Source: Candidatus Aquabacterium excrementipullorum (GTDB lineage Bacteria; Pseudomonadota; Gammaproteobacteria; Burkholderiales; Burkholderiaceae_C). Taken from it: a stretch of DNA of 63,501 nucleotides. Each line of letters starts with the position of its first letter. The first letter of the stretch is position 1. Both the position numbers and the translations under genes were made by a program. The notes below the pieces were generated by a model, which did no database searches, had not been told where the DNA came from, and saw nothing but the letters and a program-made list of their open reading frames with translations. Positions 9,713 through 18,044 of this stretch are shown one piece after another. The stretch covers positions 1 to 63,501 of the forward strand of contig DXIO01000105.1 of assembly GCA_019112875.1 (NCBI GenBank). Direction: 5' to 3'.

Positions 9713-10704
9713 AGCCGTGCGCTCGTCGTGGTGCGCTGCGCAGGCTGGGTGCGGTCGCCTTGCCTGCCATGGGATGGGGCTGGCCGATCATCGGTGCGCA
9801 TGCCGAGGCCCAAGCCCCGTCGTCAAACGGCCTCGTCTCGATCGCCATCGTCGGCGACGTGATGCTGGCCGACGGCCCGGGCCGCGTCATCGCCAGCGGC
9901 CGCGACCCCTTCGGGCCCTTCGCCGCGCGCCTGGCCGCCGCCGACCTGCGCATCGCCAACCTGGAATGCGTGGTGGCCCAGGGCGGCCAGCCCGAGGACA
10001 AGCCCTGGACCTTCCGCGCCCACCCACGCGTGCTGCCCGTGCTGGCAAAGCACATCGACGTGGTCTCGGTGGCGAACAACCATTCGGGCGATTTCGGCCG
10101 CGCGGCCTTTGGCCAGATGCTGCAGCGCCTCAAAGCCCAGGGCCTGCCCTACTTCGGCGGCGGCCAGAACCTGCGCGAGGCGCACGAGCCGCTCATCGTG
10201 GAGCGCCACGGCCTGCGCATCGCGCTGCTGGGCTACGACGGCTTCTTCCCGCGCAGCTACGAGGCGGGCGAAGACCATCCCGGCGTCGCCTGGATCGATC
10301 CCGAGCACATCATCGAGGACATCCGCCGCGCCCGCACCGTGCACCGCGCCGACCTGGTCATTCCCTTCATGCACTGGGGCCAGGAGCACGAGCCACTGGC
10401 CAGCGGCCTGCAGCGCCAACTGGCCCGCCAGATGATCGATGCCGGCGCCGACGCGGTGATCGGCGCCCACCCCCACGTGGTGCAGGACACCGAAACCTAC
10501 CGCGGCAAGCCCATCGTCTACAGCCTGGGCAACTTCGTGTTCGATGGCTTCAGCGACATCGACAACAACACGGGCTGGCTGCTGTGGCTGCAGGCCAGCC
10601 GCGAGGGTGTGCACCGCTGGCGCGTGGAACTGGCCCGCATCGACAAGGAAGGCGTGCCGCACCCGGCCGGGCCGGGGCCGCACTGGGCGCGGCCGCCGGC
10701 CTGA
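9709..10704 (+). CDS. CapA-family metallophosphoesterase-like exported protein
   Basis: A 331-residue protein with an arginine-rich signal sequence (RRGALRRLGAVALPAMGWG) followed by the PGA_cap/CapA domain. Motifs expected of the calcineurin-like metal site are present in order: IVGDVMLADG, LECVV, SVANNHSGDFG, IPFMHWGQEHEP, IGAHPHVVQ and YSLGNFVFD. CapA proteins take part in poly-gamma-glutamate capsule attachment or synthesis, but many homologues sit without other cap genes, as here, and their role is unknown. It overlaps the upstream secreted-protein gene and converges on hmp. Confidence 0.85.
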   Translation: MKPCARRGALRRLGAVALPAMGWGWPIIGAHAEAQAPSSNGLVSIAIVGDVMLADGPGRVIASGRDPFGPFAARLAAADLRIANLECVVAQGGQPEDKPWTFRAHPRVLPVLAKHIDVVSVANNHSGDFGRAAFGQMLQRLKAQGLPYFGGGQNLREAHEPLIVERHGLRIALLGYDGFFPRSYEAGEDHPGVAWIDPEHIIEDIRRARTVHRADLVIPFMHWGQEHEPLASGLQRQLARQMIDAGADAVIGAHPHVVQDTETYRGKPIVYSLGNFVFDGFSDIDNNTGWLLWLQASREGVHRWRVELARIDKEGVPHPAGPGPHWARPPA

Positions 10705-10728
10705 CAGCGCGGCTTTGAGGGACCCTGC

Positions 10729-11976
10729 TCAGAGCAGGTGGTCCAGCAGCTCCGGGCCGAACACCTCGCGGTGGATGCGGTCGGCGGGCACGCCGCGCTG
10801 GCGCAGGCCCTCCCACTGCGCGCGCATGAAAGGCAGCGGGCCGCACATCAGCACCTGGGCCTGGTCCAGATCGACCTCGGCCAGCACGGGCTCCAGCGTC
10901 ATGCGACCCCGGTAGGCGGTGGGCTGGCCTGCATACGCCACCCCTTGCGCCGCCCCTTGCGCCACGCCGTGCTCGTGCCCCTGCTCATGGAACAGCACCG
11001 TGCGCAGGTGCGGCATCAAGCCTGCGGCTTCGCGCAGGTCGGCTTGCAGCGCCTGGTGGTCCGCATCGCGCGCGGCATGGGCGAACACCACGGGCCGCGT
11101 CGGGTTCTGCCGTGCCAGGGCCTTGAGCACCGACACCATCGGCGTGATGCCCACGCCGGCCGACAGCATCACCAGGGGCGCATCGCCTTCCAGCACGGGC
11201 GTGAAGTCGCCATAGGCCGCGCTCACCTGCAGCACGTCGCCCGCCTTGACCTCATCGTGCAGCCAGTTCGACACCTGGCCTGCGGGGGTGCCGGCCTCGC
11301 GCTTGACGGTCAGGCGCCACCAGGGCTGGCCCGGCGCGTCCGACAGGCTGTACTGGCGCAACTGGCGGCGCGGCGTGGCCTCGCCGGGCTCGGTCCATGT
11401 CATGGCCACACTCACGTACTGGCCGGGCTGGAAGGCGCCGGGGCTGGCGCCCTCCTCGGTCTGCAGGTAGATCGACACGGTGTCGCGGCCTTCGGCCTCG
11501 ATGCGCTGCACCCGCAGCGGCTGCAGGCGGCCCGGCTGCGTGCCGGTGCGCTCGTACAGGCGTGCCTCGGCCGCGATCAGCTCGCCGGCCAGCAGCCAGT
11601 AGGCCTCGTCCCAGGCGGAGATCAGTTCGGGCGTGGCGGCCTCGCCCAGCACCTCGCCGATGGCGGCCAGCAGGTGCCGGCCCACGATGGGGTAATGCGA
11701 GGGCTGCAGGCCCACGGCCGCGTGCTTGTGCACGATGCGGTCGAGCACGGGCGCCAGCGCGGCGGCATTGTCGATGTTGGCCGCGTAGGCGAACACGGCG
11801 GCCGCCAGCGACTGCTGCTGCGCGCCGCTGGCCTGGTTGCCCATGTTGAACAGGTTCTTCAGCTCGGGGTGCGCCTCGAACATGCGCGCATAGAAGCGCG
11901 TGGTGATGGCGAGGCCATGTTCGCGCAGCACGGGCACGCTGGCGTCGATGTAGGGGCGGGCGGCGGTCGAGATCAT
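10729..11976 (-). CDS. hmp: Flavohemoglobin (nitric oxide dioxygenase)
   Basis: A 415-residue enzyme that converts NO and O2 to nitrate with NAD(P)H. The globin domain (residues 1-140) keeps the heme residues at the same numbers as E. coli Hmp: Tyr29, Gln53 and proximal His85. The FAD domain follows (RQYSLSDAPGQ), then the NAD domain (LSAGVGITPMVSVL; MCGPLPFM). I chose the ATG at 11976 (MISTAARPYI), where family similarity begins; an in-frame extension to 12063 would run into the operator. A palindromic NsrR-like site lies 34 bp upstream, and nsrR is the next gene, so NO-dependent derepression is expected. Confidence 0.96.
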   Translation of the reverse strand: MISTAARPYIDASVPVLREHGLAITTRFYARMFEAHPELKNLFNMGNQASGAQQQSLAAAVFAYAANIDNAAALAPVLDRIVHKHAAVGLQPSHYPIVGRHLLAAIGEVLGEAATPELISAWDEAYWLLAGELIAAEARLYERTGTQPGRLQPLRVQRIEAEGRDTVSIYLQTEEGASPGAFQPGQYVSVAMTWTEPGEATPRRQLRQYSLSDAPGQPWWRLTVKREAGTPAGQVSNWLHDEVKAGDVLQVSAAYGDFTPVLEGDAPLVMLSAGVGITPMVSVLKALARQNPTRPVVFAHAARDADHQALQADLREAAGLMPHLRTVLFHEQGHEHGVAQGAAQGVAYAGQPTAYRGRMTLEPVLAEVDLDQAQVLMCGPLPFMRAQWEGLRQRGVPADRIHREVFGPELLDHLL

Positions 11977-12009
11977 CGTGGGGGCTCCTGGGGTCAAATA
12001 AAGAGGTAT

Positions 12010-12025
12010 AAAAGATGCATCTTTT
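12010..12025. promoter_or_regulatory. NsrR-like operator of hmp
   Basis: A perfect 16-bp palindrome AAAAGATGCATCTTTT lies 34-49 bp upstream of the hmp start. It contains the AAGATGCAT half-site found in NsrR operators and matches the half-sites of the operator in front of nsrR, although the two half-sites here overlap completely instead of being spaced. Binding of reduced, Fe-S-loaded NsrR here would block hmp until NO damages the cluster. Confidence 0.75.
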
Positions 12026-12063
12026 TGGGGAGAAGAGGCGGGCCAAGGCATTGGGTCGGTCAC

Positions 12064-12537
12064 TCAGTGAGAGGGCTGCGCGGGCAGTGCGCTTCGCTGG
12101 GCCAGGAACTGGCGATGCAGCTGGATGATGGCCTCGCCTGTCTGCTGGGTGCAGACGTCCGCCAGGGTGTGGCGATTGAGCTCGGCGTAGAAGGCCCGCA
12201 AGGCCGCGTTCAAGGCGCCACGCAGCAGGCATCCGCCTGTGAGCACGCAGCCCAGGCCGGCGCAATCGATCAACTGCTCGTGGCCTTCCATCTGCTGCAC
12301 CACGTCACCGACGCGGATCTCGGCAGCCGGACGGCCCAGCCGCAGACCGCCATGGCGCCCCCGAAGCGTGCTTACCCAGCCCAGGTGGCCCAGCTTGTTG
12401 ACCACCTTGGTGAGGTGGTTGGTGGGCACCTGCAGCTGGGTGGCGATCTCGGCAATGGTGACGGGCTCGGCCCGGTCATGGTGGACCAGGTACATCAGCA
12501 CCCGAAGGCCGAGGTCGCTGAAACGGGTCAGTTGCAT
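12064..12537 (-). CDS. nsrR: NsrR, nitric oxide-sensing Rrf2-family repressor
   Basis: A 157-residue Rrf2-family winged-helix protein. The DNA-binding part (TIAEIATQLQVPTNHLTKVV) is followed by three cysteines, Cys92, Cys97 and Cys103 (DCAGLGCVLTGGC), at the positions used for the iron-sulfur cluster in NsrR (91, 96 and 102 in E. coli). NO reacts with the cluster and releases DNA. It is in the same orientation as hmp and directly upstream of it, but hmp has its own operator in between. A spaced inverted repeat precedes nsrR, which suggests autorepression. Confidence 0.93.
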   Translation of the reverse strand: MQLTRFSDLGLRVLMYLVHHDRAEPVTIAEIATQLQVPTNHLTKVVNKLGHLGWVSTLRGRHGGLRLGRPAAEIRVGDVVQQMEGHEQLIDCAGLGCVLTGGCLLRGALNAALRAFYAELNRHTLADVCTQQTGEAIIQLHRQFLAQRSALPAQPSH

Positions 12538-12562
12538 GGTGCGGGGAAGGCAGGCGTCTTTG

Positions 12563-12587
12563 TAAGATGCATTCTAGATGCATCTTA
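12563..12587. promoter_or_regulatory. NsrR operator upstream of nsrR
   Basis: The inverted repeat TAAGATGCAT (12563-12572) / ATGCATCTTA (12578-12587), with a 5-bp centre (TCTAG), closely fits the 11-1-11 NsrR consensus built from AAnATGCATtt half-sites. It sits 26-50 bp before the nsrR start, so it supports negative autoregulation. Confidence 0.82.
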
Positions 12588-12734
12588 TGCGCTTGGCAAC
12601 GGGTGGCGTGGCACCCGCATCGTGGCAGCGAGTCCTGGAATATGGAATATGTGTGGGGCCATATTTCCGCAAGTAAATCCCGTGCACGCCAAACAACGTG
12701 TTCATACAATCGCCCCAACCTGGCGGTATATGCA

Positions 12735-13367
12735 ATGCCTGACAACCGGGTTGATATACAAACAGAAATATCCATACCCCTACTTCGCGAATATCTGACT
12801 CCCATGATCGACGGTGATGACCTCAGCCGTCCTGCCTCTACCGCCTGGCTGACTGGCCTGAGCGGTGCGGGCAAGACCACGCTTGCAAATGCCGCGGCCC
12901 ATTTGTGTCGCCAGGCCGGATATTCCGTGTGCATTATTGACGGCGACCAGTTGCGTCAGGGTTTGTGCCGGGATTTGGGGTTCGATATTTCGGACCGATC
13001 CGAAAATGTCAGGCGTGCGGCGGAAATGGCCCGCCTGCTCAACGACCAGGGTATCTTCGTGCTGGTCGCGATGATTTCGCCACTCAAGGCGCAACGGGCG
13101 GCCGCGCGCCAGCTGATCGGCGCCGCCCGCTTCTGCGAGGTCCACGTCAAGGCGGATCTGGCCACCTGTGAGCGGCGCGATCCCAAGGGCCTGTACGCCC
13201 GGGTGCGCCAGGGCGAGGTCGGGCAGTTCACCGGCGTGTCGTCGGCCTACGAGGTGCCACCGGCGCCCGACCTCTCGCTGGACACCGCCCGCCTGACAGT
13301 GACCGAAGGCGCGTTTTGCCTGCTCGATGTGTTGCTGTCCGCCCAACTGCAGGAGGCCACGCCATGA
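12735..13367 (+). CDS. cysC: Adenylylsulfate (APS) kinase
   Basis: This enzyme phosphorylates APS to PAPS, the sulfate donor of sulfotransferases. The P-loop GLSGAGKTT is followed by IIDGDQLRQGLCRDLGF, the RSENVRRAAEMARL helix, MISPLKAQR and FTGVSSAYEVPPAPD, all standard CysC motifs. The start is uncertain: ATG 12735 (210 residues) has no clear ribosome site, and ATG 12804 (187 residues) is a reasonable alternative. DNA upstream (about 12590-12830) is visibly less GC-rich than its surroundings, hinting at transfer. No sulfate adenylyltransferase is nearby. Its stop overlaps the sulfotransferase start (ATGA), so PAPS is probably made for that enzyme. Confidence 0.9.
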   Translation: MPDNRVDIQTEISIPLLREYLTPMIDGDDLSRPASTAWLTGLSGAGKTTLANAAAHLCRQAGYSVCIIDGDQLRQGLCRDLGFDISDRSENVRRAAEMARLLNDQGIFVLVAMISPLKAQRAAARQLIGAARFCEVHVKADLATCERRDPKGLYARVRQGEVGQFTGVSSAYEVPPAPDLSLDTARLTVTEGAFCLLDVLLSAQLQEATP

Positions 13368-14476
13368 TCGAGCGGATTGCCCTCGGGCAGGAGGAAAGGC
13401 TGGCGCCAGCCGGCAGCGGGGCGCCGGTGTGGCCATGGCCGTCACGGCGGGCGGCGCCAGCCCGGCCCGTGTTCCTGCATACCGGTTGGCGGTCCGCGGG
13501 GACCTGGCTGTGGTCGCGCTTCAGGGTCCTGCCCGAGGTCACGGCCTACTATGAGCCGCTGCATGCCCTGCTGGCGGCCAAGCCCAAGGCCTTGATGCGT
13601 CCGCGATCGGACGGTTGGGCCTCGGGGCATCCGGACATGCAGGCGCCCTACTTCGAAGAATTCCTGCCCTTGATGCAGCGCCATTGGTGGCGCGCCCGGC
13701 GTTGGGGGCGGACCGAGGGGGTGCGGCATTACAAACCGGCCTTCGAGATCGATCGCTTCAATCCCGTGCCGGCCGATGCCGACGCCTTGGCACGCTACAT
13801 GGACCACCTGCTGCAGCACGCACACCGGCAAGGCCGTGCCCCGGTGCTGAAGTTCTGCCGCTCGATGGGCCGCATGGCCTGGATGATGCGGCGCTATCCC
13901 CACGCCACGCATGTGGCTGTGCTGCGCCACCCCATCGACCAATACGCCTCGATGCGTACGCAGTTGCTGGCGCACGACGCTCCGGGCTTCTTCGAGATGG
14001 GCCTGCAGGTGCTGTGCGCCAATCGCGGGGTGCCGCGCGTGGCCCGGGTGCTGTCGGCGCTGGAGTGCCCTTTGCCTGCGCGGCTGGAGGGCCCAGACCA
14101 GGTGCGGGCGCGCAGCGCCTCCGCCCATTACCGGGCCTTCCTCGCGCTGTGGCTGCTGCAGGTGCTGGCGATTCCGCCCGAGGTGTCGATGGTGATCGAC
14201 AGCGACCGACTGGGCCTGGATGCCGCCTACAACCAGCGGGTTCAGGCCAGGCTGGCGACGTTGACGAGCCTGCCGGTGGACCTGGGCGGTGCGCGCGCGC
14301 GTCCGCTGGTGCTGGGGCCCGGCAACTGCGAGGCCGAACTGGGCCTGCCCTGGGCCGAGGTGGCCGGCTTGCACCAGCGGGCCTGGGCCTTGGCGCGCCA
14401 GGAGACCGCCGGCAATGACGGGCACCTGCTAAGCTGGATCGACGGCAGGCTGTCGCTGACGGCGGAGGCGGCCTGA
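13364..14476 (+). CDS. Sulfotransferase-like protein
   Basis: A 370-residue soluble protein. Residues 36-52 (FLHTGWRSAGTWLWSRFR) resemble the 5'-phosphosulfate loop of PAPS-dependent sulfotransferases. About residues 180-200 (HVAVLRHPIDQYASMRTQLL) match the 3'-phosphate-binding arginine/serine segment. No signal or membrane segments are evident. An AGGAGG ribosome site lies inside the end of cysC, and the start codon overlaps the cysC stop. The pair therefore looks like a self-contained sulfation cassette; the acceptor (a glycan, lipid or small molecule) is unknown. The family call is from the two cofactor motifs and the context. Confidence 0.75.
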   Translation: MIERIALGQEERLAPAGSGAPVWPWPSRRAAPARPVFLHTGWRSAGTWLWSRFRVLPEVTAYYEPLHALLAAKPKALMRPRSDGWASGHPDMQAPYFEEFLPLMQRHWWRARRWGRTEGVRHYKPAFEIDRFNPVPADADALARYMDHLLQHAHRQGRAPVLKFCRSMGRMAWMMRRYPHATHVAVLRHPIDQYASMRTQLLAHDAPGFFEMGLQVLCANRGVPRVARVLSALECPLPARLEGPDQVRARSASAHYRAFLALWLLQVLAIPPEVSMVIDSDRLGLDAAYNQRVQARLATLTSLPVDLGGARARPLVLGPGNCEAELGLPWAEVAGLHQRAWALARQETAGNDGHLLSWIDGRLSLTAEAA

Positions 14477-14509
14477 GCCTCGGCCAGGCGGGTCGCCACG
14501 CCGTGGCGT

Positions 14510-14977
14510 TCAATCGTCCAGGGCGTCGGCCGACACGGGGGCCAGCAGGGTGGCGCAGTCGTCGAGCAGCGCGTGCAGGGCGACCACGCGTGCCTCCCCC
14601 AGGCGGGCATTGATCGACAGCTGCGCCTGCTTCCAGGCGCGCTGCCCCTGCTGGCGCTTGGCGCGACCAGCCTCGGTGGACGTGACCAGGCGGCTGCGCC
14701 CGTCCTCGCCTGCGCCGATCTCGACCCAACCCTGGGCCACCAGCGGCTGCAGGTTGCGCGTGAGCGTGGACGCGTCCAGCGTCATGCGCGCGGCCAGGTC
14801 GGAAGGACGCACCGGCTCCATCAGGATCACGTGCGACAGCAGCGAGTACTGCGTGCCCTTGAGCCCGGTGGCGTCCATGGCTTCGTCGTACAGCCGGCTC
14901 ACGCGGCGGCTGAGCTGGCGCAGCTTGAGGTTGGTGCAGCCCTGTGGCTTCACGGGCGAGGCGGGATCACTTGCCAT
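14510..14977 (-). CDS. MarR-family transcriptional regulator
   Basis: A 155-residue winged-helix repressor. The start MASDPASPVK at 14977 was chosen because it lies just before the intergenic palindrome; longer readings run over the thioesterase gene. The MarR core is clear: QYSLLSHVILMEPVRPSDLAARMTLDASTLTRNLQPLVAQGWVE (two motifs joined), then the wing EIGAGEDGRSRLVTST and two dimerisation helices. It converges on the sulfotransferase gene and diverges from the thioesterase, which it probably regulates. The ligand is unknown. Confidence 0.9.
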   Translation of the reverse strand: MASDPASPVKPQGCTNLKLRQLSRRVSRLYDEAMDATGLKGTQYSLLSHVILMEPVRPSDLAARMTLDASTLTRNLQPLVAQGWVEIGAGEDGRSRLVTSTEAGRAKRQQGQRAWKQAQLSINARLGEARVVALHALLDDCATLLAPVSADALDD

Positions 14978-14986
14978 GGTTGAAAT

Positions 14987-15000
14987 ATTGTATCTACAAT
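14987..15000. promoter_or_regulatory. Candidate MarR operator
   Basis: The inverted repeat ATTGTA-TC-TACAAT starts 10 bp upstream of the MarR start codon and is followed by a second partial repeat (ATTGCA-ACT-GCAAAT, about 15002-15016) before the thioesterase start. Two A/T-rich palindromes in a 54-bp divergent gap fit a MarR dimer blocking both promoters. Confidence 0.5.
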
Positions 15001-15031
15001 CATTGCAACTGCAAATGATTTGGACAGTCCC

Positions 15032-15601
15032 ATGACCCATCCCGCCGCCGCCCAGGCCCTGCTGACGCCCGACACCGCCGCCGACACCCTCAGAGCCTGG
15101 CACGCCCGAGACGAAGAGATCCGCCGCCGCAACCACCAGATCGGCATTGGCAAGCCCGAACAGTTCATCGGCCGCGCCGGCATCGAGGTGTTCCGCGCGA
15201 TGCTGGCGGGCGAGATGCCGCGTGCCCCCATCTCCGACACGCTGGATTTCATGCTGGTGGAGGCCGACGTGGGCCGGGTCGAGTTTCAGGGCCGCCCGCA
15301 GTTCGCGCACTACAACCCGCTGGGCACGGTGCATGGGGGCTGGATCGCCACCTTGCTGGATTCGGCCGTGGCCTGCTCGGTGCACACCTCGCTGCCAGCC
15401 GGCAAGACCTACACCACGCTGGAACTCAAGCTCAACTACGTGCGCGCCTTGACCGACAAGGTGCCCCTGGTGCGGGCCATCGCCCAGGTCATTCACGTGG
15501 GTGGCCGCACCGCCACGGCCGAAGGCCGGCTGGTGGGCCCTGACGGCAAGCTCTACGCCCACGCCAGCACCACCTGCCTGGTCATGGACCTGGGAGGCTG
15601 A
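15032..15601 (+). CDS. PaaI-like hotdog-fold thioesterase
   Basis: A 189-residue acyl-CoA thioesterase-like protein. The hotdog signature HYNPLGTVHGGWIATLLDSA at about residue 90 carries the HGG motif of the PaaI/4HBT group, and GRTATAEGRLVGPDGKLYAH forms the later strands. ATG 15032 was preferred over an in-frame TTG at 15020; neither has a strong ribosome site. It is divergent from a MarR gene, a common arrangement for detoxification of aromatic or acyl-CoA esters. The substrate cannot be inferred. Confidence 0.85.
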   Translation: MTHPAAAQALLTPDTAADTLRAWHARDEEIRRRNHQIGIGKPEQFIGRAGIEVFRAMLAGEMPRAPISDTLDFMLVEADVGRVEFQGRPQFAHYNPLGTVHGGWIATLLDSAVACSVHTSLPAGKTYTTLELKLNYVRALTDKVPLVRAIAQVIHVGGRTATAEGRLVGPDGKLYAHASTTCLVMDLGG

Positions 15602-15728
15602 CGCATACAGGGCAGGCGCGCCGCGAGGCGTGTCGGCCTCCGCTGACGCGAGTTTCCGAGCCCGCCGACAGGCCGGCTGTCGGGCGTTGGGGCACCCTTG
15701 GGTGATCCAGAACCCAGCCCCGACCCCA

Positions 15729-17960
15729 ATGAAAAAATCCTCCAAATGGGCGCCGGCAGAGGCCGGCAGCCCGCACCGCCTGGGCGCCACCGCCGACGAG
15801 GACGGTGTCAACTTCGCGCTGTTCTCGGCGCACGCGACGCGCGTGGAGTTGTGCCTGTTCGATGACACCGGCACGAAAGAGCTCCACCGCATCGACCTGC
15901 CCGAGCACACCGACGAGGTCTGGCACGGCCGCTTGCCCGGCGCCAAGGCCGGCCTGGTCTACGGCTACCGCGTGCACGGCCCCTACAAGCCCGACAAGGG
16001 CCACCGCTTCAATCACCACAAACTGGTCCTCGATCCTTATGCGCGAGCGCTGGTCGGCCAACTGCAGTGGGGGCCGAGCCTGTTCGGCTACCAGCTCGGG
16101 CACCCGGATGCCGACCTGTCCTTCTGCGAACTGGACAGCGCTCCCGCCATGCCCAAGGCCCGCGTGCTGGCGGACAACCCGCGCACCAGCGCCGCGCGCG
16201 GGGCCTGGCGCCGCCCCTGGGACCGCACCATCGTCTACGAGACCCATGCCAAGGGCTTCACGCAGCGCCACCCCGCCGTGCCGCAGGACGCGCGTGGCAA
16301 GTTCCGGGGCCTGGCCCACCCGGAGGTGGTGGCCTACATCCGTTCGCTGGGCGTGAGTTCGGTCGAACTGTTGCCCATCCATGCCTTCGCCGACGAGCCG
16401 CACCTGCACGACCATGGCCTGTCCAACTTCTGGGGCTACAACACCATCGCCTTCTTCGCGCCGGACCCGCGCTACCTCGCCGACGGCCAACTGGCGGACT
16501 TCACCGAGATGGTGGACCGCCTGCACGACGCCGGTCTGGAGGTGCTGCTGGACGTGGTCTACAACCACACGGCCGAAGGCAACGGCCTGGGCCCGACGCT
16601 GAGCTTCAAGGGCATCGACAACGCCTCCTACTACCGCCTGGATCCGCAGCACCCGCGTCACTACATCAACGACACGGGCACCGGCAACACCGTCAACGCC
16701 AACCACCCGCGCGTGCTGCAGATGATCATGGACAGCCTGCGCTACTGGGCCAGCCTGGGGGTGGACGGCTTCCGCTTCGATCTGGCCACGGTGCTGGGCC
16801 GCGAGCCGCAAGGCTTCGACCAGACCTGCGGCTTCTTCCAGGCCTGGCGCCAGGACCCGGTGCTCAGCCCGCTCAAGTTCATCGCCGAACCCTGGGATTG
16901 CGGCCCCGGCGGCTACCAGGTGGGCGGCTTCCCACCAGGCTGGGCCGAATGGAACGACGCCTTCCGCGACCAGGTGCGCGCCTTCTGGCGGGGGGACGAA
17001 AAGCAGGTGCCCAGCCTGGCCTCGCGCCTGACCGCCTCGGCCGATCGCTTCCGTCACCGCGGTCGCCGGGCCTGGGCCAGCGTCAACTTCATCACCGCGC
17101 ACGATGGCTTCACATTGGCCGACCTGGTGGCCTACAACGACCGCCACAACGAAGCCAACGGCGAGAACAACCGCGACGGCAACAGCAACAACATCTCGTG
17201 GAACTGCGGTGCGGAAGGCCCGACCGACGACGAGGAGGTGCTCAAGCTGCGCGCCCGCCAGCAGCGCAACCTGCTGCTGACCCTGCTGCTGGCGCAGGGC
17301 ACGCCCATGCTGCTGGCCGGCGACGAAGCGGGGCGCACGCAGCAGGGCAACAACAACGCCTATTGCCAGGACAACGAGATCTCTTGGGTCGATTGGGAGC
17401 GCAACGAGGAGCAGGACAGCCTGACCGACTTCGTGCGCAAGCTGCTGTGGCTGCGCGAGACGCTGGCCGTGCTGAGGCCCAGCCGCCATGCGCGCGGGCG
17501 CCACCCCACCCGCGCAGGCATCCGCGACGTCGCATGGGTGGATGCCGCGGGCCGGGAACTGCAGCCCGGGCAATGGAACGATGCGGCCATGCGCAGCATC
17601 GGCATGCTCGCCGACGCGCGCGCCCTGCTCGAAGGGCGCCAGCCGACAGGCCAGCATGGCGTGACCACGCTGCTGGTGGTCAACGCCCACCACGATCTCG
17701 TGCTGTGGACCATGCCGGCCCACCACGGGGTGGCCAGGTGGACGCGCATCGTCGACACCAATGCTCCGCTGGAGCGCGAGATCCCGGAGTACGCCCCCGG
17801 CGATGTCTACGAGGTGACGGGGCGCTCGGCGCTGCTGTTCGTCTCGGGCACGGATGCGGCATCGACCACGCTGGTCAAGAACCTGGTCGATGCGCTGCGG
17901 CGTGGGGAAATCTCGGCCACGGGGCAGGCCGCACGGAACGAGCAGGGCGCCAAGGCATGA
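15729..17960 (+). CDS. glgX: Glycogen debranching enzyme GlgX
   Basis: A 743-residue isoamylase-type debrancher (GH13) that cleaves alpha-1,6 branches of glycogen or limit dextrin. An N-terminal CBM48 domain (NFALFSAHATRVELCLFD) precedes the TIM barrel. Catalytic residues are the nucleophile Asp351 in GFRFDLATVLG and the acid Glu387 in FIAEPWDCG, with the third acid in the FITAHDGFTLAD motif. ATG 15729 (MKKSSKWAPA) lacks a good ribosome site but begins at the family start; upstream in-frame codons overlap the thioesterase. It is followed at once by a strong terminator, so it is transcribed apart from glgB-glgA. Confidence 0.95.
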   Translation: MKKSSKWAPAEAGSPHRLGATADEDGVNFALFSAHATRVELCLFDDTGTKELHRIDLPEHTDEVWHGRLPGAKAGLVYGYRVHGPYKPDKGHRFNHHKLVLDPYARALVGQLQWGPSLFGYQLGHPDADLSFCELDSAPAMPKARVLADNPRTSAARGAWRRPWDRTIVYETHAKGFTQRHPAVPQDARGKFRGLAHPEVVAYIRSLGVSSVELLPIHAFADEPHLHDHGLSNFWGYNTIAFFAPDPRYLADGQLADFTEMVDRLHDAGLEVLLDVVYNHTAEGNGLGPTLSFKGIDNASYYRLDPQHPRHYINDTGTGNTVNANHPRVLQMIMDSLRYWASLGVDGFRFDLATVLGREPQGFDQTCGFFQAWRQDPVLSPLKFIAEPWDCGPGGYQVGGFPPGWAEWNDAFRDQVRAFWRGDEKQVPSLASRLTASADRFRHRGRRAWASVNFITAHDGFTLADLVAYNDRHNEANGENNRDGNSNNISWNCGAEGPTDDEEVLKLRARQQRNLLLTLLLAQGTPMLLAGDEAGRTQQGNNNAYCQDNEISWVDWERNEEQDSLTDFVRKLLWLRETLAVLRPSRHARGRHPTRAGIRDVAWVDAAGRELQPGQWNDAAMRSIGMLADARALLEGRQPTGQHGVTTLLVVNAHHDLVLWTMPAHHGVARWTRIVDTNAPLEREIPEYAPGDVYEVTGRSALLFVSGTDAASTTLVKNLVDALRRGEISATGQAARNEQGAKA

Positions 17961-17989
17961 AAAAAGGCGGGAGAAGCGCCCGCCTTTTT
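17961..17989. terminator. Rho-independent terminator after glgX
   Basis: The stem GGCGGG (17966-17971) / CCCGCC (17979-17984) with a 7-nt loop is flanked by five As and five Ts, so it can end transcription in both directions. It begins right at the glgX stop codon and also serves the convergent small gene at 18045-18275. Confidence 0.9.
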
Positions 17990-18044
17990 CATGCTCCGGG
18001 CGAATGCCTCAAGCAGTCGCCCTGAAGGATCATCAGCCGCAGGA

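Noticed and set aside
11977-12063. N-terminal extension of Hmp (29 residues)
   Set aside because: It would read through the NsrR operator and add sequence not found in flavohemoglobins; the globin residues number correctly from 11976.
13442-14425. Antisense frame over the sulfotransferase gene
   Set aside because: Shadow of the plus-strand gene, which has cofactor motifs and an overlap with cysC.
15582-17726. 714-residue minus-strand frame opposite glgX
   Set aside because: The opposite strand has GlgX with its active-site residues; the antisense frame shows no domain and no ribosome site.
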